Source: Streptomyces termitum
Lineage (GTDB): Bacteria > Actinomycetota > Actinomycetes > Streptomycetales > Streptomycetaceae
Assembly: GCF_014650175.1 (NCBI RefSeq)
Contig: NZ_BMUL01000003.1
Span: forward strand, 186,001 to 250,000
DNA length: 64,000 nucleotides
Reading direction: 5' to 3'
The translations under genes and the position numbers were made by a program. The notes below the pieces were generated by a model. It made no database searches. It was not told where the DNA came from and was given only the letters and a program-made list of their open reading frames with translations. This document shows, piece after piece, positions 43,080 through 50,633 of the stretch (position 1 is the first letter of the stretch; each line of letters begins with the position of its first letter).

Positions 43080-43286
43080 CTACGCCCCGGCGGGCGGCGG
43101 CAGCGGGAGCCCCTCGATCGCGGCTCTGACGTGCTCGACGGTCAGCTTCTCACTGCCGTGCACGGCGGAGAACGCCTGGAGGCGGCCGAGCGGGGTGTCC
43201 GGCGCGGCCGGCCCCTCGACCGGGGTGAAGCCCTGGACCTGCGCCCAGAAGGCCGCGCCCACGTCCTGCGGATCGTTGATGTCCAT
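43080..43286 (-). CDS. small conserved protein, 68 aa
   Basis: Product begins MDINDPQDVGAAFWAQVQGF and ends in a Pro-rich tail. It is soluble, with no motif I recognise. TAGCGT on the minus strand lies seven nt before ATG 43286, suggesting a leaderless message. It lies downstream of mycoredoxin on the same strand, but a 14-bp terminator separates them. Its end is 15 nt from the convergent nudC stop. Confidence 0.7.
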   Translation of the reverse strand: MDINDPQDVGAAFWAQVQGFTPVEGPAAPDTPLGRLQAFSAVHGSEKLTVEHVRAAIEGLPLPPPAGA

Positions 43287-43293
43287 GCGCCGC

Positions 43294-43299
43294 ACGCTA
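43294..43299 (-). promoter_or_regulatory. -10 TAGCGT, leaderless start
   Basis: TAGCGT on the minus strand, seven nt before ATG 43286, with no ribosome binding site. Confidence 0.4.
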
Positions 43300-43315
43300 G
43301 CGGGCGGCACTGACA

Positions 43316-43348
43316 AAGGGCCCCCGGCCGGTGCGGCCGGGGGCCCTT
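43316..43348 (-). terminator. mycoredoxin terminator
   Basis: A perfect 14-bp stem (43316-43329 with 43335-43348, loop 5) lies 14 nt past the mycoredoxin stop. Confidence 0.85.
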
Positions 43349-43361
43349 CGCGGGGGCGCGG

Positions 43362-43619
43362 TCAGACGCCGAGCGCCTGCTTGACCTGGGCCAGGCTCGG
43401 GTTGGTCATGACGACCTCGGCGTCGCCGGAGGCGGGCACGACGCGGACGGTCGGGACGGTCTGGTTGCCGCCGTTGGCCTGCTCGACGAAGGCGGCCGAC
43501 GCCGGGTCGTGCTCGATGTTGATCTCGGTGTACGCGATGCCCTCGCGCTCCAGCTGGCCCTTCAGCCGGCGGCAGTAGCCGCACCACTCGGTGCTGTACA
43601 TCGTCACGGTGCCCTGCAT
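43362..43619 (-). CDS. mrx1: mycoredoxin, 85 aa
   Basis: A glutaredoxin-fold protein with active site CGYC (in TEWCGYCRRL), the form used by mycoredoxin 1 to reduce mycothiol mixed disulfides. TVPTVRVV is the cis-proline loop. ATG 43619 gives MQGTVTMYS and a normal length of 85; the frame is open upstream but not conserved. A GGAAT-N19-GTT promoter precedes it, which predicts SigR control and fits a thiol-redox role. It is divergent from uvrD2, as in mycobacteria (Rv3198A). Confidence 0.92.
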   Translation of the reverse strand: MQGTVTMYSTEWCGYCRRLKGQLEREGIAYTEINIEHDPASAAFVEQANGGNQTVPTVRVVPASGDAEVVMTNPSLAQVKQALGV

Positions 43620-43660
43620 GGCCAGGCGCTCCTCTGGTTCGGGATGGGTGCCGAAGACAG

Positions 43661-43687
43661 AACGTACGCCACCACCCCGCCCATTCC
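43661..43687 (-). promoter_or_regulatory. SigR-type promoter of mycoredoxin
   Basis: On the minus strand GGAAT (43687-43683) and GTT (43663-43661) are 19 nt apart, within the 18-19 nt accepted for SigR promoters. Confidence 0.6.
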
Positions 43688-43768
43688 CGCACCCCGGGGT
43701 GATCCCCGTCATCCCGGCCCCCGCCCTCGGTCCTGGATCCGGTCCCGCCCCCCGGCCCCCGGCCCCGG

Positions 43769-43855
43769 CCCGGTCCTGACCCCGGCCCGGCCTCCGGCCC
43801 CGCCCGGTCTCCGCCCCCGGTCCCGGTCCTGACCCCGGCCCGGCCTCCGGCCCCG
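43769..43855. repeat. exact 34-bp direct repeat upstream of uvrD2
   Basis: Two identical 34-bp copies (43769-43802 and 43822-43855, offset 53) lie within the 355-nt divergent region between mycoredoxin and uvrD2, flanked by partial CCCCGGCC repeats. The region is otherwise without a gene. Confidence 0.85.
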
Positions 43856-43974
43856 GCCCGATCCCGGCTCTTGTCCACAGCCCCGGCCCCCGACCGGTGT
43901 GATCGTGTGACCACGGCCCCCGGCCTGTGGACGACGGGCCGCGCCGTCCGGCCCGGACCTGGCAGCATGGCGGA

Positions 43975-46170
43975 GTGACAGCAGCAACGCACCCCTCCCT
44001 CTTCCCTCGCGTCCCGGAGACCGCCGACGCGGTCCTCGAAGGGCTCGATCCGGAGCAGCGCGAGGTCGCCCTGGCCCTGCGCGGCCCGGTGTGCGTCCTC
44101 GCCGGCGCCGGCACCGGCAAGACCCGGGCGATCACCCACCGGATCGCCTACGGGGTGCGGGCCGGCGTGCTGCCCCCCGCGAGCGTCCTCGCCGTCACCT
44201 TCACCAACCGCGCCGCGGGCGAGATGCGCGGCCGGCTGCGGCAGCTCGGCGCGGGCGGGGTCCAGGCCCGCACCTTCCACTCCGCGGCCCTCCGCCAGCT
44301 CCAGTTCTTCTGGCCGAAAGCGATCGGCGGCGAGCTGCCCCGGCTCCTGGAGCGCAAGGTCCAGCTGGTCGCCGAGGCGGCCGCCCGCTGCCGCATCCGC
44401 CTCGACCGCAACGAGCTGCGCGACGCGACCTCCGAGATCGAATGGGCCAAGGTCACCCAGACCGTCCCCGCCGACTACCCGGCCGCCGTCGCCCGCTCCG
44501 GCCGTGACGCCCCCCGCGACCCGGCCGAGCTCGGCCAGCTCTACGCGATGTACGAGCAGCTCAAGGGCGAGCGCACGGTCATCGACTTCGAGGACGTGCT
44601 GCTCCTCACCGTCGGCATCCTCCAGGACCGGCACGACATCGCCGAGCAGATCCGCCGCCAGTACCAGCACTTCGTCGTCGACGAGTACCAGGACGTCTCC
44701 CCCCTCCAGCAGCGCCTCCTGGAGCTGTGGCTCGGCGAGCGGGACAGCCTCTGCGTGGTCGGCGACGCGAGCCAGACCATCTACTCCTTCACCGGCGCCA
44801 CCCCCGACCACCTGCTGGACTTCCGCACCCGCCACCCCGGGGCGACCGTCGTCAAGCTGGTCCGCGACTACCGCTCCACCCCCCAGGTCGTCCACCTCGC
44901 CAACGGCCTGCTGAACCAGGCCCGCGGCCGGGCCGCCGACCACCGCCTGGAACTGGTCTCCCAGCGCGAGCGCGGCCCCGAGCCGGTCTACACCGAGTAC
45001 GCCGACGAGCCCGCCGAGGCCGAGGGCACCGCCCGCCGGGTCCGCGACCTGATCGCCGCCGGCGTCCCGGCCGGCGACATCGCCGTCCTCTACCGGATCA
45101 ACGCCCAGTCGGAGATCTACGAGCAGGCCCTCGCCGACGCGGGCGTGCCCTACCAGCTGCGCGGCGCCGAGCGCTTCTTCGAGCGCCAGGAGGTACGGGA
45201 GGCGGGCGCGGCCCTGCGCGGCGCCGCCCGCTTCGGCGCCAACGACTCCCTGCTCGACGGCGCCGACGACCTCCCCGCCCAGGTGCGGGCAGTGCTTTCC
45301 GGCCAGGGCTGGCGGAGCGAGCCCCCGGCCGGCTCCGGCGCCGTCCGGGACCGCTGGGAGTCGCTCGCCGCCCTCGCCCGGCTCGCCGACGACTTCGCCG
45401 CCGCCCGCCCCGGCGCCACCCTCTCCGACCTCGTCGCCGAACTCGACGAGCGGGCCGCCGCCCAGCACGCCCCCACCGTCCAGGGCGTCACCCTCGCCTC
45501 GCTGCACGCCGCCAAGGGCCTGGAGTGGGACGCCGTCTTCCTGGTCGGCCTCACCGACGGCATGCTCCCGATCACCTACGCCAAGACCGACGAGCAGCTG
45601 GAGGAGGAGCGCCGCCTGCTCTACGTGGGCGTCACCCGGGCCCGCGTCCACCTCACGCTCTCCTGGTCGCTCTCCCGCTCCCCGGGCGGCCGTGCCACCC
45701 GCCGCCCCAGCCGCTTCCTCCAGGGCCTGCGCCCCGGCTCCGGCCGCACCGCCGGGACCGTCCTCGGCGGCGCCGGCGGCATCGAGCGCGGCGGCGGCCC
45801 GGGACCGGGCGGCACCGCCGCCCGCCGCCGCCCGCGCGGACCGGTCCGCTGCCGGGTCTGCGGCACCACCCTCACCGAGGCCGGGGCGATGAAACTGCTC
45901 CGCTGCGAGGACTGCCCCTCCGACATGGACGAGGGCCTGTACGAGCGCCTGCACGCGTGGCGCGACGAGCGGGCCCGGGGCCTCGGCCAGCCCGCCTATT
46001 GCGTCTTCACCGAGAAGACCCTCATGGCCATCGCCGAACGCGTCCCCGCCACCGGTGGCGAGCTGGCCGTGATCGCCGGCGTCGGAGCCCGCAAGCTCGA
46101 CCGCTTCGGAACCGAGGTCCTCGCCATCTGCGCAGGTGAGGAGGGTGCGGCGGGCGCGGAGGGAGACTGA
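43975..46170 (+). CDS. uvrD2: ATP-dependent DNA helicase UvrD2, 731 aa
   Basis: A superfamily 1 3'-5' helicase: Walker A AGAGTGKT (43-50), VDEYQDVS, GDASQTIYSF and LLYVGVTRAR. After the motor comes a tetracysteine segment (CRVCG at 626, then CEDC) and a C-terminal HRDC domain, the combination that defines actinobacterial UvrD2. GTG 43975 starts VTAATHPSLF. CAGCAT lies six nt before it, a possible leaderless -10. It has no terminator before the wblC promoter, which lies 14 nt beyond the stop codon. Confidence 0.93.
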   Translation: MTAATHPSLFPRVPETADAVLEGLDPEQREVALALRGPVCVLAGAGTGKTRAITHRIAYGVRAGVLPPASVLAVTFTNRAAGEMRGRLRQLGAGGVQARTFHSAALRQLQFFWPKAIGGELPRLLERKVQLVAEAAARCRIRLDRNELRDATSEIEWAKVTQTVPADYPAAVARSGRDAPRDPAELGQLYAMYEQLKGERTVIDFEDVLLLTVGILQDRHDIAEQIRRQYQHFVVDEYQDVSPLQQRLLELWLGERDSLCVVGDASQTIYSFTGATPDHLLDFRTRHPGATVVKLVRDYRSTPQVVHLANGLLNQARGRAADHRLELVSQRERGPEPVYTEYADEPAEAEGTARRVRDLIAAGVPAGDIAVLYRINAQSEIYEQALADAGVPYQLRGAERFFERQEVREAGAALRGAARFGANDSLLDGADDLPAQVRAVLSGQGWRSEPPAGSGAVRDRWESLAALARLADDFAAARPGATLSDLVAELDERAAAQHAPTVQGVTLASLHAAKGLEWDAVFLVGLTDGMLPITYAKTDEQLEEERRLLYVGVTRARVHLTLSWSLSRSPGGRATRRPSRFLQGLRPGSGRTAGTVLGGAGGIERGGGPGPGGTAARRRPRGPVRCRVCGTTLTEAGAMKLLRCEDCPSDMDEGLYERLHAWRDERARGLGQPAYCVFTEKTLMAIAERVPATGGELAVIAGVGARKLDRFGTEVLAICAGEEGAAGAEGD

Positions 46171-46183
46171 GCGAAACTCGTGG

Positions 46184-46223
46184 GAAAAATAGTTTGCGCC
46201 CGCCCCGTCAAGCCCCATAGGTT
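46184..46223 (+). promoter_or_regulatory. wblC promoter with AT-rich WblC-binding motif
   Basis: TTGCGC (46194-46199), 18 nt, TAGGTT (46218-46223). Directly upstream of the -35 is GAAAAATAG (46184-46192), the AT-rich tract that WhiB7/WblC requires for autoactivation. Transcription would start near 46230, giving a leader of about 610 nt. Confidence 0.75.
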
Positions 46224-46342
46224 CTTAACCACGCGACGGCGGCTTCATAGAAGCCCGGCCTTCGTGGTGTACTTGTCCAAATGAACATCGAGGGTCCGGC
46301 TCACACCCGAACCCTCCGAGACGCCGAGAGGAGGCGATTCCA

Positions 46343-46666
46343 GTGATCAGCATCATCAACATCAGCACCGCCAGCACCGCCAAAATGACCGATCGCTCGG
46401 TCGTCTCCGCCTGCTCGCTCGGCTTCTCCGCCTTCGATCTCCTTGGCAGCGGTCTGCCCGCCACTGGTCTGCCCGTCACCGGTCTGTCCGGCCGCGGCAA
46501 GGCTGTCAATGAGCACGCTGAGCGACCGACCAAGGCACGGGTGGCAGAAGGCAAGGCCGGATTCGCGGCCTATGGCTTCGGAGCGGCCGGTGCCGGCAAG
46601 CAGACGACGCAGCACCACACGATGTGGGCCTTCCGTGGGCTCGAACCCTGGAGTGATCCAGCCTGA
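46343..46666 (+). CDS. wblC upstream ORF, 107 codons
   Basis: GTG 46343 follows GAGAGGAGG at nine nt, a strong ribosome binding site. The frame begins MISIINISTAS, rich in Ile and Ser, and stops at TGA 46664-46666. It lies wholly in the wblC leader, after the promoter and before a terminator. Published work on whiB7/wblC describes upstream-ORF-dependent attenuation, in which ribosome stalling by antibiotics releases termination; this ORF fits that role. Codon use is gene-like for the first 25 codons and weaker later, so the peptide itself may not matter. It has no recognised domain. Confidence 0.65.
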   Translation: MISIINISTASTAKMTDRSVVSACSLGFSAFDLLGSGLPATGLPVTGLSGRGKAVNEHAERPTKARVAEGKAGFAAYGFGAAGAGKQTTQHHTMWAFRGLEPWSDPA

Positions 46667-46679
46667 TCCAGGATCAGGC
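46661..46679 (+). promoter_or_regulatory. hairpin spanning the upstream-ORF stop codon
   Basis: GCCTGATC (46661-46668) and GATCAGGC (46672-46679) form a perfect 8-bp stem with loop CAG; the TGA stop (46664-46666) is inside the first arm. A terminating ribosome would melt it. Confidence 0.55.
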
Positions 46680-46689
46680 CGGCGCCTTC

Positions 46690-46732
46690 AGGGCCGCGGA
46701 ACCCCACCCGGGATCCGCGGCCCTTCTGTTTT
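46690..46732 (+). terminator. intrinsic terminator (attenuator) in the wblC leader
   Basis: AGGGCCGCGGA (46690-46700) pairs with TCCGCGGCCCT (46714-46724), a perfect 11-bp stem, followed by a TCTGTTTT tract. It stands between the upstream ORF and wblC, 108 nt before the wblC start, so it must be read through for expression. Confidence 0.85.
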
Positions 46733-46839
46733 CCCCGAACGGGGAGGACGGGACGAAGGGGCCTCGGGACAAGAGAACCCGGTACCAGCCGAAGACCCGG
46801 CCGACCGGCCGGAAACGACCAGACGAGGAAAAGACACCC

Positions 46840-47208
46840 GTGCAACTCGAAGCGCACGCCCCGTCCGTACCGCACTCCGACACGATCCCCCCGTCCGGCT
46901 CCACGGAGGACCACACCTTGACCCCCCTCACCGCGCTCACCGCGCTCGACGACGCCATCGAGAACCTCGGCGTCCCGGTTCCCTGTCGTGCCTACGACCC
47001 CGAGGTCTTCTTCGCGGAGTCCCCGGCCGACGTCGAGTACGCCAAGTCCCTCTGCAAGACCTGCCCGCTGGTCGCCGCCTGCCTCGCCGGTGCCAAGGAG
47101 CGCCGCGAGCCCTGGGGTGTCTGGGGTGGCGAGCTGTTCGTCCAGGGTGTCGTCGTGGCCCGCAAGCGGCCCCGCGGCCGTCCGCGCAAGAACCCGGTCG
47201 CGGCATGA
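46840..47208 (+). CDS. wblC: WblC/WhiB7 transcriptional regulator, 122 aa
   Basis: A WhiB-like iron-sulfur protein that activates intrinsic antibiotic resistance genes together with the principal sigma factor. Cluster cysteines are in VPCRAYDP and in LCKTCPLVAAC; the EPWGVWGG turn binds the sigma factor, and the C-terminal RGRPRKNP AT-hook is specific to the WhiB7/WblC subgroup. GTG 46840 lies after GAGGAAAAGACACCC. Regulation is visible: an AT-rich WblC site, its promoter, an upstream ORF and an intrinsic terminator. Its stop overlaps the next ORF as ATGA. Confidence 0.95.
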   Translation: MQLEAHAPSVPHSDTIPPSGSTEDHTLTPLTALTALDDAIENLGVPVPCRAYDPEVFFAESPADVEYAKSLCKTCPLVAACLAGAKERREPWGVWGGELFVQGVVVARKRPRGRPRKNPVAA

Positions 47209-47528
47209 ACGTCACCGGAACCATCGATCACCCCCTGACGCACGATCCCCAGAAGCAGGCCCCGATGACCATGCCCGCCACCGAGCCCACCGGCTCCGCT
47301 ACCCCCGATCTCTCCACCGCCGGGGCCCTCGCCCTGCACCAGAACAGGACCCGTGACATGCAACTCATCCCAGAAGCGCTGGCCCGTGCGCATATGCACG
47401 AGCGCCGGCGTGAGGCCGACGCGGAACGCCAGGCCGTGCGCCTGGTCGCCGCCCGGCGCATGCAGCGCCGCGCCGAGCGCGTCTCGCTGCGTGCCCGCCG
47501 CGCGCTCGCCATGGCCGTCATGCACTGA
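47205..47528 (+). CDS. small basic protein translationally coupled to wblC, 107 aa
   Basis: ATG 47205 overlaps the wblC stop (ATGA). The first 50 residues are Pro/Thr-rich and variable-looking; the last 55 (MQLIPEALARAHMHERRREA onwards) are highly basic and helical. An ATG at 47265 is an alternative start. The coupling implies co-regulation with wblC and a possible accessory role in the antibiotic response. I do not recognise the family. The transcript ends at two successive hairpins. Confidence 0.7.
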   Translation: MNVTGTIDHPLTHDPQKQAPMTMPATEPTGSATPDLSTAGALALHQNRTRDMQLIPEALARAHMHERRREADAERQAVRLVAARRMQRRAERVSLRARRALAMAVMH

Positions 47529-47529
47529 C

Positions 47530-47585
47530 GACGCCCCACCGGGCGTCACCGCGGGGGCCGGTCCGAACGGACCGGCCCCCGCGGT
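47530..47585 (+). terminator. tandem terminators of the wblC operon
   Basis: A 7-bp stem (47530-47536 with 47541-47547) is followed by a perfect 18-bp stem (47548-47565 with 47568-47585) directly adjacent. Very stable. Confidence 0.85.
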
Positions 47586-47616
47586 GCGTTGCCCCGCCGC
47601 GACGGCCCCGCCGGGT

Positions 47617-47622
47617 TATCGT
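47617..47622 (+). promoter_or_regulatory. -10 TATCGT, leaderless start
   Basis: TATCGT is followed by seven nt and GTG 47630, with no ribosome binding site. Confidence 0.45.
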
Positions 47623-47629
47623 CACCCGG

Positions 47630-47812
47630 GTGAACGACCCCCGCCCCACGGAGGAGCCCGTGGCCTGCGCGCGCTGCGGCAGGACCGCCGACCCCCTCCC
47701 GCTCACCTGGACCTGCTCCGTCGAGGACGGCCGCAGACGGTACTTCTGCGACGAGTGCGCGCGCACCCACCTCCGGGCCATCGAGGGCCGTCTCGACTCC
47801 TCCTGGTGGTGA
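47630..47812 (+). CDS. small zinc-ribbon protein, 60 aa
   Basis: Four cysteines in CARCGRT and CDECAR make a zinc-binding knuckle in a 60-residue protein, with LTWTC between. Such proteins may bind nucleic acid or a protein partner; none is known here. GTG 47630 is preceded by TATCGT at seven nt, so the message is probably leaderless. It lies between the wblC operon terminator and the convergent ABC1 kinase gene. Confidence 0.75.
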   Translation: MNDPRPTEEPVACARCGRTADPLPLTWTCSVEDGRRRYFCDECARTHLRAIEGRLDSSWW

Positions 47813-47873
47813 CCCGGCCCCGACCGCCCCGGAGGGAAACCTCTCGGGGCCTGTCCGGCGGATCTCCGCGGGC

Positions 47874-49238
47874 CTACGAAGCTCCGCCGGAAACCCCCTG
47901 GGCCGCGTCGAAGCCGGGCAGCCAGGCCGTCAGCTCCTCCCGCAGCCGGACCGACGCGTTCAGCTGGCACAGCACCCCGATCGTGCTCAGCGTCACCCGG
48001 TGGATCAGCAGGTACGAGGGCGGCAGGTTCAGCTGCCGGCCCAGCTGGTGCGCGGGGGAGCGGGGGTCGGCGAGCCGGGCCGCCTGCGTCCGCATCCAGC
48101 CCCGGGTGAAGACGAAGGACTCCGCCTCGGCCGGCTCGATGATCGGCAGCAGGTATTCCAGGACCTCCTCCGGGTCGAGCGCCGCCGACTCCTTCACGAA
48201 GCCCTCCGCCCGCAGCAGCGCGTACACCTCCTCGGCCTCCCCGGCCAGCGCCATCCGCAGGCAGGGCCCGATCGTCTCCGGCAGCCCGCCGGGCAGCCGG
48301 TCCACCGTGCCGAAGTCGAGCACCCCGAGCCGCAGCCCCGCCGGATCGTCCGACCCGTCGGCGGCGGGCAGCAGCCGGAAGTTCCCCGGATGGGGGTCGG
48401 CGTGCAGCAGCCCCGTCCGGGCCGGGCCCGAGAAGAGGAACCGGGCGAGGAGCTGACCGGCCCGGTCCCGCTCCTCCTGCCCGCCGTCCGCGATCACCTC
48501 CGACAGCGGCACCCCCTCCAGCCACTCCGTCACCAGGACCTGCTCCGCCTGGTGCACCACCGCCGGCACCACCACGTCCGGATCGTCCGTGAAGACCTCG
48601 GCGTGCTCCCGCTGGGACCGCGCCTCCAGGGCGTAGTCCAGCTCCTCCGCCACCCGCTCCCGCAGCTCGGCGAGGAGCGGCTTCACCTCGATCCCCGGCA
48701 GCAGCGGCCCGAGCAGCCGGGCGAAGCGGCCGAGCTGCGTCAGGTCCGACAGCAGGGCCTCCCCGGCACCCGGGTACTGCACCTTCACCGCGACCTCGCG
48801 CCCGTCGTGCCAGACCGCCCGGTGCACCTGCCCGATCGAGGCGGCCGCCGCCGGCTTGTCCTCGAACTCCAGGAACGAATCCCGCCATTCCGGCCCGAGC
48901 CGCTCCTCCAGCACCGCGTGCACCGCCCGCACCGGCATCGGCGGCGCCGCCTCCTGAAGTTTCGTCAGGGCCGCCCGGTAGGGCCCGGCGAGCTCCTCCG
49001 GGAGCGCCGACTCGAAGACCGACAGGGCCTGGCCGAACTTCATGGCGCCACCCTTCAGTTCCCCGAGGACCTTGAACAGCTGCTCGGCCGTGCGCTCCTG
49101 GAGCTCCCGGGCGACGAACTCGGCCGACTTGCCGCCGATCCGCTTGCCCAGGCCCCAGGTCGCGCGGCCCGCGAAACTCAGCGGCAACGCGGCCAACTTG
49201 GCGGTCCGGGTGACCGCCTTCCGGGGAAGATCAGACAT
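47874..49238 (-). CDS. ABC1/UbiB-family kinase-like protein, 454 aa
   Basis: A UbiB/AarF/ABC1 atypical kinase. Motifs are the family-specific KFGQALSVF, AAASIGQVHRA (the A-rich loop), VAVKVQYPG with the catalytic lysine, HADPHPGNF, and DFGTVD for metal binding. Such proteins support isoprenoid quinone metabolism in other bacteria. ATG 49238 has GGAGGGG upstream; the frame opens at TTG 49250. It lies 48 nt after the ThiF-like gene on the same strand, so they probably share a transcript. It corresponds to Rv3197, next to whiB7. Confidence 0.9.
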   Translation of the reverse strand: MSDLPRKAVTRTAKLAALPLSFAGRATWGLGKRIGGKSAEFVARELQERTAEQLFKVLGELKGGAMKFGQALSVFESALPEELAGPYRAALTKLQEAAPPMPVRAVHAVLEERLGPEWRDSFLEFEDKPAAAASIGQVHRAVWHDGREVAVKVQYPGAGEALLSDLTQLGRFARLLGPLLPGIEVKPLLAELRERVAEELDYALEARSQREHAEVFTDDPDVVVPAVVHQAEQVLVTEWLEGVPLSEVIADGGQEERDRAGQLLARFLFSGPARTGLLHADPHPGNFRLLPAADGSDDPAGLRLGVLDFGTVDRLPGGLPETIGPCLRMALAGEAEEVYALLRAEGFVKESAALDPEEVLEYLLPIIEPAEAESFVFTRGWMRTQAARLADPRSPAHQLGRQLNLPPSYLLIHRVTLSTIGVLCQLNASVRLREELTAWLPGFDAAQGVSGGAS

Positions 49239-49286
49239 GCGCCCCTCCAATTCCCAGACCGCCGTGCCGCGCAGGGCGGTGCGCCG

Positions 49287-50420
49287 TCATTGTGGACCGT
49301 GCCCCCCGACCACCGGGACGCCCACCCCCACCCTGCCGCGCGCGGCCCCGCAGGGACAGGCCGGATGCGGCACCAGCCGCTCGGACCGCCACCCGAGCGA
49401 CGGCAGCGCCGCCTCCCACCGCACCCCCGTACTGGCTGGAAGCTCCCCGTCCAGGAAGGCCAGCGCGTGCCCGGCGGCCAGCCCCGCCACCGCCGCCGAC
49501 AGCGCCACCTCCCCGGCCGGCAGCGACCGCGGCGCACCCGAACGCCACTGCGCCAGCAACCGGGGCCACGCCGGATCCCGGTCCGTCGCCTCCTCCTGGA
49601 GACACCGCGCGCACGCCGTCCCGCCCGGCAGCACCAGCGGGCCCACCAGCCCCGTCGCCTCCACCGTCCCCGCGTACAGATGGGGGACCCCCGCCGCCAT
49701 CCACGGCTCCGCCGTCACCGGATCCGGCACCAGCGCCGCCAGACCGTCCCGGGGCGCGACCACCACCAGTGACACCCGGGCGTCCCCGCGCCCGCCGCCC
49801 GCCCGCCGCGCGGTCACCGGGCCGCGCGCCCAGCACCCCGCGAGCCGCCGCACCGCCGCCACCCGCCGCTCGCCGACCGCCTCGGCCGGCAGCCCGCCCG
49901 GCGCCGTCTCCCACGGCTCGACCCGGCCCCCGTCCACCACCTCCACCCCGCCGACCCCGGCCGCCGTGAGCAGCGCCGCCACCATCGCGCCCACCCGCCC
50001 GGCGCCCCGCACCCGCACCCGCCGCTCCCGCCGGGCCGCCAGTCTCCGCAGCGCCCCGTCCGGCTCCGCGCACACCACCGACAGCGCGGCGAGGTCCGCC
50101 CGCAGCGGATCCAGCGCCGTGTCCACCGCCCCCGCCTCCGGCCCGGCCCGCCCCGGCCGCCCGGCCCCGGCCTCCACCAGCAGCCCCGCCTCGGCGAGCC
50201 GCCCGACCAGCGAGTCCACCCGCCCCTCCGGCAGGCCCAGCGCCTCCGCCTCGGTCCGCAGCGCCTCGGTGCCGCGCGTGCCGTCCATCAGCCCCAGCAG
50301 CCGGCCCGTCGCCGCGTCCACCGGATCCAGCACCACCGCGTGGGCGGGCGTCACCCCGTACTGCGCGCACGACAGGCTCCGCCACGCCCGGCGCAGCGCC
50401 GGTTTCACCATCGGTCGCAT
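49287..50420 (-). CDS. ThiF/E1-like adenylyltransferase-fold protein, 377 aa
   Basis: The middle of the protein (RVRVRGAGRVGAMVAALLTAAGVGGVEVV) is a Rossmann nucleotide-binding site as in ThiF/MoeB; later cysteines in CARCLQ and HPACPCG may bind zinc. An N-terminal helical domain (residues about 1-120) resembles the peptide-recognition regions of RiPP-associated ThiF proteins, but no precursor peptide is seen nearby. The catalytic Arg and Cys of classical E1 proteins are not evident, so activity is uncertain. ATG 50420 is chosen over earlier starts. Confidence 0.75.
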   Translation of the reverse strand: MRPMVKPALRRAWRSLSCAQYGVTPAHAVVLDPVDAATGRLLGLMDGTRGTEALRTEAEALGLPEGRVDSLVGRLAEAGLLVEAGAGRPGRAGPEAGAVDTALDPLRADLAALSVVCAEPDGALRRLAARRERRVRVRGAGRVGAMVAALLTAAGVGGVEVVDGGRVEPWETAPGGLPAEAVGERRVAAVRRLAGCWARGPVTARRAGGGRGDARVSLVVVAPRDGLAALVPDPVTAEPWMAAGVPHLYAGTVEATGLVGPLVLPGGTACARCLQEEATDRDPAWPRLLAQWRSGAPRSLPAGEVALSAAVAGLAAGHALAFLDGELPASTGVRWEAALPSLGWRSERLVPHPACPCGAARGRVGVGVPVVGGHGPQ

Positions 50421-50620
50421 CCCCGCCCCCGCCTTTCCGCTTTCGCTCTTGTGAAGATCGTCGGGAGACGGGGACCGCGCCGCGCGCCGGTCCGGGCCTC
50501 CGTGACCAGGCTGCCCGGCGGCGCGGAAAGCCGCCGAAAGTTGTCCACAGGCCCTCGCGTAAGTCGTATCAATCACACGAAGGCATGGCCGGGTGCGGAG
50601 TCCGGACCCGGCGCGGCGGG

Positions 50621-50626
50621 TACCGT
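50621..50626 (+). promoter_or_regulatory. -10 TACCGT before the M48-type protease gene
   Basis: TACCGT followed by seven nt (including GGAGG) and GTG 50634. Confidence 0.4.
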
Positions 50627-50633
50627 CGGAGGC

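Noticed and set aside
49287..50420. RiPP biosynthesis cluster around the ThiF-like gene
   Set aside because: No precursor peptide, YcaO or other modifying enzyme is nearby.
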